A DNA stretch of 64,000 bases from Longitalea luteola (GTDB lineage: Bacteria > Bacteroidota > Bacteroidia > Chitinophagales > Chitinophagaceae), in the NCBI RefSeq assembly GCF_017356035.1, contig NZ_JAFIQX010000009.1, forward strand, positions 248,001-312,000. Direction: 5' to 3'. A program made the position numbers and the translations under genes. Position 1 is the stretch's first letter. Every line of letters starts with the position of its first letter. Positions 38,546 to 47,334 of the stretch are shown here, in pieces. The notes below the pieces were generated by a model that worked only from the letters and a program-made list of their open reading frames with translations, was not told where the DNA came from and made no database searches.

Positions 38546-39139
38546 TTACTTCAACCATTGAATAAGCAGCACCGCCAAGGTAGTAGCGTTATGGCTTATT
38601 GATGTTTTAATAATATGTAAAGCATGTTGAATATGCTTCTTTACCGTTTCATCAGAAATGCCAAGGCGTTCGGCAATTTCTTTATGGCTAAGATGATGCT
38701 TTCGGCTGAGCTGGTATACTTCCCTCATTTTTTGCGGCATTTGATCAACGGCCGACTGAATGACGGTTTGCAACTCTTTTATTTGTAATTGCGATTCCAC
38801 ATCGGGTGGTTGGTAATGGACAAGCATGTCGGTTAACAGAACCAGGTAATCGCGCCGCGTAATATTCTTCTCTATATATTTAATGACACTGTACTTAACA
38901 CTCGTTTGCAGGTAAGCGGCCAGGGAGCCGGTTATCCTGAGGTCGTGGCGGCGATTCCAGATCGATAAAAAAATGTCCTGAACCAGATCGGCAGCATCCG
39001 TTTTTGATCGAAGCGCTTTTGCAGCAGTTGTAAATAATGCATGCCAGTAACGGCGATAGAGCATGGTAAATGCATCTTTGTCTCCACCGGCTACCTGCGA
39101 GAGTAATATTTCATCGGTATGTATTACTACTGCTTCCAA
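38546..39139 (-). CDS. ECF-type RNA polymerase sigma-70 factor
   Basis: 197 residues with sigma region 2 (AFTMLYRRYWHALFTTAAKA and DLVQDIFLSIWNRRHDL, about 22-68) and region 4 with a helix-turn-helix (LSHKEIAERLGISDETVKKH, about 148-168). It matches the Bacteroidota FecI-like group that pairs with FecR. The frame opens with TTG at 39139, and no ATG or GTG lies upstream before a stop, so the start is a rare codon or lies further in. FecR follows after 221 bp. It should direct transcription of the SusCD/lyase operon. Confidence 0.93.
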   Translation of the reverse strand: MEAVVIHTDEILLSQVAGGDKDAFTMLYRRYWHALFTTAAKALRSKTDAADLVQDIFLSIWNRRHDLRITGSLAAYLQTSVKYSVIKYIEKNITRRDYLVLLTDMLVHYQPPDVESQLQIKELQTVIQSAVDQMPQKMREVYQLSRKHHLSHKEIAERLGISDETVKKHIQHALHIIKTSISHNATTLAVLLIQWLK

Positions 39140-39286
39140 TAAGGCCTTGTACTTAGCGCGTAAAAGTAATACAAAAACTCATAATAGGTAACGCTCTAAA
39201 AAGATTATGCATCATATAATCGTTATTTAAGAGATGTGCAACGTACAGGCCTATGGCTTTATTATTTCTGAACAGCCAGATATAAT

Positions 39287-39325
39287 AAAAAAAGATCCCC
39301 TCCCGAGACATCGGAAGGAGATCCT
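39287..39325 (-). terminator. Rho-independent terminator of the giant lyase gene
   Basis: On the minus strand GATCTCCTTCCGA pairs with TCGGGAGGGGATC (13 positions, two of them G-U), followed by TTTTTTT. It lies 22 bp past the stop at 39347. Confidence 0.85.
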
Positions 39326-39346
39326 GTTATTGGCTAAACATTTTTA

Positions 39347-42300
39347 TTACAACACGATCAGTTTGGAAATATAAATGCCATTTATTTTCAGCAGGTAAAT
39401 TCCACCTTTTACTTTCCTGTCGAGCTGTACCTGAATAGTACCATTATTATTAGGTAACGTATTCTGATATGCTACTCTGCCGAACAGGTCGGTAAGGGTA
39501 ACCTGAATGTTGTTGCCGATCAGGTAATCAGGCGTTTTTACATAGAAACGTCCGTTAAATACCGGATTGGGGTAAGCTACTACATCTTCGATAGCATCAC
39601 CTTCATTGCAATAACCCAGTTTATCGCCATGTTTCAAATGCGCTGCTACTGCACTGGCAGCAATGCAGTCGCTTTTGCCGTTGTGACAGATCACCACTTT
39701 ATCGTTGCGGTTGCCACATTGTACATTTATCTTTTTGATGGTGATAGATGCTGTGGTCTGGCATCCCCTGGCATCAGAAATCTTCACGGTATATGTACCG
39801 GCTGCAGAAAGATTGACAGACTCGGTTGTCTGGTTATTGCTCCACGCATAGGTGTAAGGCGCGGAACCGCCGACCGGTTTGGCTGTAATGTTCAGCGATG
39901 TAGGTCCATACCCGATATAAATGGTATTTTGTTCAATACCTGATCCGTTTACAGCGTATACATCGGGAATGGTGGCTGTCAACTGTACGGGGTTGGTATC
40001 ATCACAATCAGTATTGTTCAGTACACCACAGGCTACAAGGGTAGCGGCACCCAGGCCATCGCCATCGTTGTCGGCATACATCAGCTTCGCGTCATCGCAA
40101 TCTGTATTATTAGCTGCATAACCTTCAGGCGCGGTTGAAACACACAGCATAGCTGTAGCAGCAGAACCGAAACCATCGTGGTCGGCATCAACATAGTACA
40201 ATACCGGATGCTGAACTGCTGCATCATTGTCGTTACAGTCGCTGTTGCTGGTTGAATAACCTGCAGGTGCATCGTTCTGTGCAAATAATACGGCAGCGCC
40301 TGCACCGGCGCCATCTGCATCCACGTCAGCGTAAAACGCTTTGTTGATGGTCAGTTGCTGCGAAACAGTGTCAGCATTCAGGTAATACACATCGCCTGTT
40401 GCGGTTGCACTGATGGTAACGATACCCGCTTTTACAACGTGTACTTTTCCATCTACAATCTTAGCAATACTCGTATCTGAGCTGGTATATTGTACAGGCA
40501 ATTGTGAACTGGTGGTAGCGCCCGCTTCAAAATCAGCAGCATCAACCATTACCGGTTCCAGTGCGTCGAAATGGATGGTTTGGGTACCGGCGTTCAACAA
40601 ATTAAATACAGGGAAATTGTCAACACCTGCATAGCTTACCTGCCAGTTGGTACCGGCCGCAGCCTGCGGTGCGCTCAGGGTATCAAACACCTTGTCTGAA
40701 GAAGCCAGACGCATGGCGGCAGCTGCATCACATTCTGCATTGGCATCGGTTGTATTATAGCCGAAGGTAATATCGGTAGCAGTAGCGCTGGCCGGTTGAA
40801 TGCTCCAGCTTCTGTTGATGGCATTGGCTGCATATTGCTGTCCTATTGCCAGATCACCTGCTTTTACATTTGCCGTGAATACGGTAGCAGCAGCTGGTTT
40901 CACCGTTACCGGGTTGTAGCTGGTAGCAGTTCCGATCCACAATGGTGTAGCCACATTCGCATTTACTTTTTGCGTTATGGTACCGCTTTGGTTGTCGCCT
41001 TTGAAAGCAAACCATTGTGTTGGTGCACCACCGCCTATGAATTTAATGCCGGTTGGTTTAGTACTATAATTACCGGTTGAAATTATCGTAATGCTGGTAA
41101 CTACTCCATCGGTGAGGTTAGCAACAGCATAGGTAGGCGCCAGGTTGTTCGACAATGTACCGCCGGTGAAAACCACAGCCGGAGGGGTTGCATAACCTGC
41201 ACCACCGTTCCCTACGAATGCATAGGTACCTACTACCGGATTGCTGCCATTAAAGGTTACACCACCCAAACCGGTTGCTACGGCTTCGGTACCAGTGAAA
41301 TCACTGGTGTTGATACTCTGCCCGGCACTGGCTGTGTTCAGGTTCAATGCTTCGGTTGAACCGTCGATGATGCCGGTATCACCTACATTGATGCTGATCT
41401 TTTGAGTAGCCATATAACGGAAGAGCCGGACCGTAGATCCGAGCTTTAATTTTCCATTCACGTTCACGATCACTTCGTTATTGCTGCTGTTCTGGTTGGT
41501 AGCCAGGTTAAACTGCGCAGAAGAGCAATCGAGGGTACCATTGATATTATAGGTCATGACACCACCGGTATTTGTATAACCCGACAGGCCATACCCGGGG
41601 CTGTACCAGCCATGGAAAGAACCGCGCTCATCATTACCATTTATCTTCACCGTTTTGCCGGCATTGATGGTAAGCGTTTTGGCGCCGGAACCATTGTTCC
41701 CGTTCTGCAAGCTCAGGCTGCTCACGGTTGTACCTGCGTAGTTACGCACTTCCATATCCATATCGATCACGATATGCTGATTGGAGCTTTGGTTACTGTT
41801 GGGTGTGAAACGGGCTATATTCATAACACCATTACCCGTGAACGTGGTTGTTCCGGAGCCGGCTACAAAGACCCTGATACCTGAACCGATAGTGGTAACG
41901 GCAGAACCTGCAGGCGCACCGAGACGTCCATTGATAGAAAGCGCCGTAGCTTTATTGGTAACAAGACTGAACACACTTCCTGCAGGAGCGGTTGTGGCAG
42001 CCAGCACGCCTGTACCGGTAATTGAAAGATCATTTATCGTAAGCGTATTTGACATGGTATGGGTACCATCAATTACGTACAGCCCAGAAACAGTAAGGGC
42101 AACCTGTTGTAACAGGGTGCCTCCATTGTATACTGTGCAGTTCTTTGCCTGGCCGGCCGTGCCGGCTAATGTGACCGTGTGCCCTGCAAGCATGTGAACG
42201 TTTTTTGTGTTGTTGGGTGCTGTTGTGGTGGTTCCACTATAGCCGCCGTTCCCATCGGCAATGTTCCAGGTTCCGCCGTTCCAGTTCATATTGCCCGATG

Positions 42301-44521
42301 ATACATAATCACCCGCAGCAATGCCCGTAATGGTGAGCGTTTGCGACACATTGGATGCTGCGGCATACGCATCATTACCTTCCTGTGAGGCGGTAATGGT
42401 TACCACACCTGAACCTACGATGCGGATCTTATTGTCAACGATCGTAGCAACGTTCGCATTCGAACTGGTGTAGGTCACTGGTAATCCTGAGCTGGCAGAA
42501 GCACCTGCATCAAAATCCGCGTCGCCTAATTTCTTGGTAGGCAGGGTGCCGAAATTGATGGTTTGCGATTCCAGGCTTCCTACGAATGACAGCGAGAAAC
42601 TATTGATCGAAAATGCATTGCTGGCGCCTGTAATGAATACGCGCATGCTTTGCACCCCGGCCTGCAGGGTAAAGGCAGATCCTACTGTGATCTCGCGCCA
42701 ATCCTGCGCACCATTTGAATAAAGAGTTCCGTAAGGTACATTGAACTGGCCCGTCCTGTCGGTTCCATCAAACTCTACTTTAAGCGCGCCATTGGCAGCC
42801 ACAGCTGCATACCGCATCTTCAACTTGTAAGTACCTGCAGCAGGCACAGCAACCGTATAGTTGATCCATTCGCCGTTCTCGAGGTTTGTTACATCGTAAC
42901 CACCTTCTGAACAGGTTTCAATATCCACTGCTTCGGCAGTTCTGTATTGTCCGCCGGTATTGGCAGCTGTTTTATCATTGTATGTTTTACCCTGGCCATT
43001 GAGCACGAAGTGGTCGAAATTCTCCGCTTCAATTTTGCCGGGCACCATATTCATTTTATACACCCGTTTACCGTTTACAAACTCAACGGGGTCGCCGGGA
43101 GAATTGTCGGGTCTGCGGAAAGTTAAACCGCCCCAGCCTGGAAAATCAACCTGGAATCCCTGTCCTTCCAAACCAGATTCCCTGGTTGAAATGTCGAACA
43201 CACGTTGCAGCCATTTGTACCTGTCGGGGCTAAGGCCAACACGATCACGATAGTGCGCCAGCGCCATTTCATGGAAAGGATATTCGCTGAATTTGAAATT
43301 GGTTCCGCGCAGTAATTTGGTGAATTCCTTTTCTGAATAAGGATTTACTTTCTTCGAGAACCAGCGGCCGCTGCGATCGCGCCGTTGAATGAACTCACCA
43401 TTTTCAACAGTGGGCTCCCACGGTGTTGGCTGGTCGGGGAAAGAATAGTGGAGCGACGCATTGTAGCGCATGCCCCATTCTATACCGAGCAATGGGCGAT
43501 AGTCGAGGAAACTATACATATCATCGCCCTGGTTCCAGGCAATTTCACACATGGTGTTGATGATTGAAACGCCACTGATGGTATGCGACTGGTCCCTGGA
43601 CGCTTCCTGGCACTGACCGTTTTCCCAAATGTAATTGGCAATTGGTTCATTGTAGCCATAATCAGGCGTTGTGCCAATGATATTAGTCGCGCTGAATTCA
43701 TCGTAATACTCGTATGTAGCCGATGGAGTGGCTGAAGTAGACCGCGGACCAGATGGATAGGGCAGATCATCGGGACGGTGCGGCATACCCATCATATAAC
43801 GGAGCGCGCGATCGTACATGATCTCATTATCGAGGAAAATACCCATGGCCATGATACCCCGCATGGCAAAGATACCCTGGTTACCATGACGGCCCGGATC
43901 GCCATTATACATATACCAGTAAAAGGTGGCATCTTCTGCATTGATAGCGGCTGTTGGTTCAACGGTAGTTGAATAACCGGGATACACCAGCATCGCCTTG
44001 AATTTGTTGATGTCGCCCTGTGACCAGCCGGTGTAAGTGCTTTTGATGATCTCGGCGCCTTCCAGCATTTTCCAGATCACGCGGCCGGCATCCAACGCCT
44101 TGGTACCGTTTGATGAAATGTGGTTGAGGTTTGACCATGCATTGAAGATCTGTACACTTTTCAGCGCATGCCTTTCATCTCCGGTAATGTACCACATGAT
44201 GGCATTGTAATAGGAAGCCAATGCATCGTACTTGAATTTTTCATAATTGTAACCAGCTTCTGAAGAAGGTTCTACCAGCCGGGTAACGCCGGGGCTGCCC
44301 TGTACCACATAGTTGTAGCTGGCATAAGGATTTTGAGATAAGTTCTGGAAAGATTTTCTCCAGGGATCACGGCCTGCCTGCACCATATACTTCATACGTT
44401 CCAGGTCAGATTTTTTATGGCTGAGACCGGGATGCGCAAAACTACGCTGGGCAGAAGCCGTTTGATTAAAAGCCATCGTCAGCAGCAGGACGACAGGCAA
44501 CATTTGTATGATGATTTTCAT
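39347..44521 (-). CDS. Giant multidomain alginate-lyase-like protein with CBM6, Ig-like, metal-binding repeats and T9SS tail
   Basis: 1724 residues from the ATG at 44521 (signal IIIQMLPVVLLLTMAFNQTA; an ATG at 44575 is also open). Domains in order: alginate-lyase-like toroid (about 30-480, with SRDQSHTISG and CEIAWNQGDD), CBM6 (about 494-645, starting GKIEAENFDHF), Ig-like repeat QTINFGTLPTKK (about 655-737), a repetitive beta-helix-like region (about 740-1175), a second Ig-like repeat QTIHFDALEPVM (about 1317-1400), MopE-like metal-binding repeats with VDADHDGFGS and NTDCDD (about 1400-1512), a SprB-like Ig domain (about 1519-1594), a CHNGKSDCIAASAVAAHLKH motif (about 1610), and a type A T9SS sorting domain (PNPVFNGRF to the end). 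It is probably a cell-surface or released uronic-acid-polymer lyase. FecR at 44766..46073 lies directly upstream. Confidence 0.88.
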   Translation of the reverse strand: MKIIIQMLPVVLLLTMAFNQTASAQRSFAHPGLSHKKSDLERMKYMVQAGRDPWRKSFQNLSQNPYASYNYVVQGSPGVTRLVEPSSEAGYNYEKFKYDALASYYNAIMWYITGDERHALKSVQIFNAWSNLNHISSNGTKALDAGRVIWKMLEGAEIIKSTYTGWSQGDINKFKAMLVYPGYSTTVEPTAAINAEDATFYWYMYNGDPGRHGNQGIFAMRGIMAMGIFLDNEIMYDRALRYMMGMPHRPDDLPYPSGPRSTSATPSATYEYYDEFSATNIIGTTPDYGYNEPIANYIWENGQCQEASRDQSHTISGVSIINTMCEIAWNQGDDMYSFLDYRPLLGIEWGMRYNASLHYSFPDQPTPWEPTVENGEFIQRRDRSGRWFSKKVNPYSEKEFTKLLRGTNFKFSEYPFHEMALAHYRDRVGLSPDRYKWLQRVFDISTRESGLEGQGFQVDFPGWGGLTFRRPDNSPGDPVEFVNGKRVYKMNMVPGKIEAENFDHFVLNGQGKTYNDKTAANTGGQYRTAEAVDIETCSEGGYDVTNLENGEWINYTVAVPAAGTYKLKMRYAAVAANGALKVEFDGTDRTGQFNVPYGTLYSNGAQDWREITVGSAFTLQAGVQSMRVFITGASNAFSINSFSLSFVGSLESQTINFGTLPTKKLGDADFDAGASASSGLPVTYTSSNANVATIVDNKIRIVGSGVVTITASQEGNDAYAAASNVSQTLTITGIAAGDYVSSGNMNWNGGTWNIADGNGGYSGTTTTAPNNTKNVHMLAGHTVTLAGTAGQAKNCTVYNGGTLLQQVALTVSGLYVIDGTHTMSNTLTINDLSITGTGVLAATTAPAGSVFSLVTNKATALSINGRLGAPAGSAVTTIGSGIRVFVAGSGTTTFTGNGVMNIARFTPNSNQSSNQHIVIDMDMEVRNYAGTTVSSLSLQNGNNGSGAKTLTINAGKTVKINGNDERGSFHGWYSPGYGLSGYTNTGGVMTYNINGTLDCSSAQFNLATNQNSSNNEVIVNVNGKLKLGSTVRLFRYMATQKISINVGDTGIIDGSTEALNLNTASAGQSINTSDFTGTEAVATGLGGVTFNGSNPVVGTYAFVGNGGAGYATPPAVVFTGGTLSNNLAPTYAVANLTDGVVTSITIISTGNYSTKPTGIKFIGGGAPTQWFAFKGDNQSGTITQKVNANVATPLWIGTATSYNPVTVKPAAATVFTANVKAGDLAIGQQYAANAINRSWSIQPASATATDITFGYNTTDANAECDAAAAMRLASSDKVFDTLSAPQAAAGTNWQVSYAGVDNFPVFNLLNAGTQTIHFDALEPVMVDAADFEAGATTSSQLPVQYTSSDTSIAKIVDGKVHVVKAGIVTISATATGDVYYLNADTVSQQLTINKAFYADVDADGAGAGAAVLFAQNDAPAGYSTSNSDCNDNDAAVQHPVLYYVDADHDGFGSAATAMLCVSTAPEGYAANNTDCDDAKLMYADNDGDGLGAATLVACGVLNNTDCDDTNPVQLTATIPDVYAVNGSGIEQNTIYIGYGPTSLNITAKPVGGSAPYTYAWSNNQTTESVNLSAAGTYTVKISDARGCQTTASITIKKINVQCGNRNDKVVICHNGKSDCIAASAVAAHLKHGDKLGYCNEGDAIEDVVAYPNPVFNGRFYVKTPDYLIGNNIQVTLTDLFGRVAYQNTLPNNNGTIQVQLDRKVKGGIYLLKINGIYISKLIVL

Positions 44522-44765
44522 CTTTAACCATCTATACAAAGCATAGTATGGAAAAGTCTGGGTAAAGATTTTCATGGATAGATTGACTGTTTAAATTAGG
44601 GTAATCGAACTACTGATGGGTACCCGGTAATACTGGTTTTTCATAGTAAGATCAATTACCGGGTGAGGGTTTAAGTTGTTAGTTGGCTTGGTTTTTCATA
44701 AAAATCAGTTTACTAGGGTTGAACAATACGGTTTGGGTTTGGGGTTGTTGTAATAGCTATCGGAA

Positions 44766-46073
44766 TTACTGTACAATAATCTTTTTGTCTTCAATGGTGA
44801 ACCGGGCGCCGCCTGCCAGGTTGAGCACTTTCAGTACATCTGACAAGTTGGTGTGGCGCGACACTTCAAAGAACAGGGGATCGCTTTTATCAAGATCTTT
44901 TTTATACACCACCTGAACATCGTACCAGCGCGACAACTGGCGCATCACGGTTTGGATATCGGCCCTCTCAAAATGGAACATACCGTTCTTCCAGGCCATT
45001 ACATCATTTACATCTACGTGCTTCACCTGCACGCCGTCTGTTGCCAGTTTATTTGACCGGCCGCCACCAATGGTTGCCTGTTCGCCCGGACTTAAGACAG
45101 CCGAAGCACCTTCTGCCTGGGCCTTGTTGTTTTTTGCGGTAGCTTCATTGGTTGTGGTTGTAGCTTTAACGATCTTAACCTTTCCTTCGAGGAGGGTGGT
45201 TTTAACTGCTTCTTCGTCATCATACGCATTTATGTTAAAATGTGTTCCCAATACTTGCACCTGTCCCAGGTGGCCGCGAGCTGAACGGATGTCAACCAGG
45301 AATGGTATTCTTTTTCCATCCTTCGCAGTAACCAGTTTGGCTACTTCAAAATAGGCTTCACCGGTAACCTGCACTTTCCTTTCTTTGGCATCAAAAGCCG
45401 TTGGGTAGGTTATAGAGGAAGCCGCGTTCAGCCAAACTTTACTTCCGTCTGGTAATACAATTCTGTATTCACCCCCTTTGGGAGTGCTTAATGTATTATA
45501 AGCCATAGCCGGTTTGCCATCATCTGATGCGGTACTGCCCTGCCCTGCTGCTTTTTCATACTTCAGCTGTCCGTTCTTCAGCTTAACCACATTGGCATTT
45601 CCTTCGCGGGCTACGATCCCGTTCTCTTCATTATCGAGCACAATGGTAGCGCCATTGGCAAGCGTAAGCAGGGCTTTATTACCACCGGGAGCAACATCGT
45701 TTTTTACATTTACGGTTGTTGCCAACTGCGTTTTTGTCGTGTTTGTCAACCACAGCCAGCCGGCGGTCGTAAGCAGCAACAGGATGACGGCAGCAGCTGC
45801 GATGCGGCCAAAAGCCAGGCGGCGTACCTGTGTGGTTGCCATAGTAACAACCGGCGTTTCATCGGCCTCAAAGATCGACTGTAAGATGGCCTGGGCGGTA
45901 GTTTCAGGCATCTGGTGCTTTACAGGTCTTTCCTGTATCATCTTTTCTATCAATTGCTGCACCGCTTCGTCGTTACCGCTCTCCTGCAACAACCGCATCA
46001 GTTCCTCTTTTTCTTCCGGTGTACAGGTCTTGTTCGCATACCTGTTCAATAAATATTCCAGCGATGAAGCCAT
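44766..46073 (-). CDS. FecR-family anti-sigma factor (second copy)
   Basis: 435 residues from the ATG at 46073; a TTG two codons earlier is also open. The cytoplasmic part (LEYLLNRYANKTCTPEEKEE) is followed by a membrane helix (IAAAAVILLLLTTAGWLWL, about 90-110), the FecR domain (LPDGSKVWLNAASSITYP, VTGEAYFEVAKL, VLGTHFNINAYDDEEAVKTT) and the C-terminal DUF4974 domain (FHFERADIQTVMRQLSRWYD). It is a paralogue of 37113..38324. Next downstream is the giant lyase, not a SusC with STN domain, so its signalling receptor is not adjacent. The ECF sigma gene at 46440 lies upstream on the same strand after a 366-bp repeat-rich gap. Confidence 0.94.
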   Translation of the reverse strand: MASSLEYLLNRYANKTCTPEEKEELMRLLQESGNDEAVQQLIEKMIQERPVKHQMPETTAQAILQSIFEADETPVVTMATTQVRRLAFGRIAAAAVILLLLTTAGWLWLTNTTKTQLATTVNVKNDVAPGGNKALLTLANGATIVLDNEENGIVAREGNANVVKLKNGQLKYEKAAGQGSTASDDGKPAMAYNTLSTPKGGEYRIVLPDGSKVWLNAASSITYPTAFDAKERKVQVTGEAYFEVAKLVTAKDGKRIPFLVDIRSARGHLGQVQVLGTHFNINAYDDEEAVKTTLLEGKVKIVKATTTTNEATAKNNKAQAEGASAVLSPGEQATIGGGRSNKLATDGVQVKHVDVNDVMAWKNGMFHFERADIQTVMRQLSRWYDVQVVYKKDLDKSDPLFFEVSRHTNLSDVLKVLNLAGGARFTIEDKKIIVQ

Positions 46074-46190
46074 AAACAATACTTAGTTCTTTTGAAATTT
46101 TAGCACATTTGGGTTATACGTATAATAGAGACTACTGCACAAACCTGTTTGGGTGAGCCGGGGGGAAAATTTTTTTCAAAAATTTTCCTA

Positions 46191-46438
46191 TTGCTGATTT
46201 CTGATTTCCTGATTTCAAGATTTGCCCAGATTGAACACTCCTATTAATATCCAAATCTCCGATTGCTGATTTCGAGATTTCGGGATTTCGAGATTTTGAG
46301 ATTTTGAGATTTTGAGATTTTGAGATTTTGAGATTTACTCAAAATTTGAACACTTTTATCAATTCCACATCTCCCCGACATCAGAAATCTCATAATCAAG
46401 AAATCAGGAAATCAGGAAATCAGGAAATCAGAAATCTC
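46191..46438. repeat. Large degenerate inverted word repeat between ECF sigma and FecR genes
   Basis: Words of the GATTTC/GATTTTGA type dominate: GCTGATTTCTGATTTCCTG (46193 on), then GAGATTTTGAGATTTTGAG in at least six near-perfect 9-10-bp steps (about 46275-46335), and near the end the reverse-complement form AAATCAGGAAATCAGGAAATC (about 46405-46435). The two ends can pair over tens of bases. It fills the 366-bp gap, and ends right at the stop codon of the sigma gene. Confidence 0.85.
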
Positions 46439-46439
46439 C

Positions 46440-47033
46440 TTAATAGTGGCGTATTAAAATCATTAAAGCAATGGAAACGTCGAGGCGGGTGAGGCAATAG
46501 GTCCTGATGCTGCGCATCGCCTGTGCCAGGTGTGATTTTACAGTTTCGGGTGACAACTGAAGCGCAGCGGCAGCTTCTTCTCTTTTAAGTCCTTCTTTTT
46601 TGATTAGGTTGTATACCTGCTTTTGCTGCTCCGGCAGGCGGTCGATGGCAGCCTGCAAAATGCGGGTGTATTCATTGTTCAGCACCCGGTCTTCCGTATC
46701 GTGGTTATAGAACGGGGTTCCCTCCATGGCATTCTCTTCGAGAGATTCTTTACGGGCAATGCGTTTCAAAGCAGTGAATACATAATTGCGGGTGATGGTG
46801 AACAGGTAAGCCCGGAAATGGGTCACTTCATGAAGCATGTTCCTTTTCACCCATACTTTTAGAAATACATCCTGTACAATTTCTTCCGACACGGCCGTGG
46901 AGTCCGTTAATTCATAAGCAATGGAGTAAATTTTATGGCGGTAATTATTATAGATCTCTGTAAAAGCATTCTTATTACCCTCAGCCACCAGCTTCAGTAA
47001 TTCAATCTCATTGTATGCGGATTGGGATGACAA
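46440..47033 (-). CDS. ECF-type RNA polymerase sigma-70 factor (second copy)
   Basis: 197 residues. Region 2 contains AFTEIYNNYRHKIYSIAYEL and EIVQDVFLKVWVKRNML (about 20-70). Region 4 contains LPEQQKQVYNLIKKEGLKRE and EAAAALQLSPETVKSHLAQAM (core AAALQLSPETVKSHLAQA, about 150-168). It belongs to the FecI-like Bacteroidota group. As in the other copy, the frame opens with TTG (47033) and no ATG is near. The FecR gene downstream is the likely partner. Its targets may include the giant lyase gene. Confidence 0.93.
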   Translation of the reverse strand: MSSQSAYNEIELLKLVAEGNKNAFTEIYNNYRHKIYSIAYELTDSTAVSEEIVQDVFLKVWVKRNMLHEVTHFRAYLFTITRNYVFTALKRIARKESLEENAMEGTPFYNHDTEDRVLNNEYTRILQAAIDRLPEQQKQVYNLIKKEGLKREEAAAALQLSPETVKSHLAQAMRSIRTYCLTRLDVSIALMILIRHY

Positions 47034-47181
47034 CGGCTTTTAAGCGTTAAAATTACAGGTAAATAAGTTTAGCATTCGCAAATCAACGGAGCTAAACTAC
47101 GGCGTTTAACCTATTATAAAAATAAATTTTTATTGTGGCAGCATTGTTGCCATTAACCTGTTAAAGATGAAACGTTTAAAT

Positions 47182-47310
47182 CAATGTGCTGATGTGCTGA
47201 TTAGCTAATGTGCTAATAGAATCACCGCAACGCCGTCAATCGGAATCGAACTAAGCAATGTGCTGATGTGCTGATTAGCTAATGTGCTGATTAGCTAATG
47301 TGCTAATGGA
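47182..47310. repeat. GTGCTGAT/TAGCTAAT tandem words upstream of the ECF sigma gene
   Basis: A block of about 36 bp (AATGTGCTGATGTGCTGATT, AGCTAATGTGCTAAT; 47182-47217) recurs at 47256-47310 in a longer form with one extra internal unit. A CAACGCCGT word follows each copy (47228 and 47319). The rest of the 301-bp gap (47034-47181) shows nothing else I can name. Confidence 0.85.
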
Positions 47311-47334
47311 ATACAAGGCAACGCCGTGATGTAT

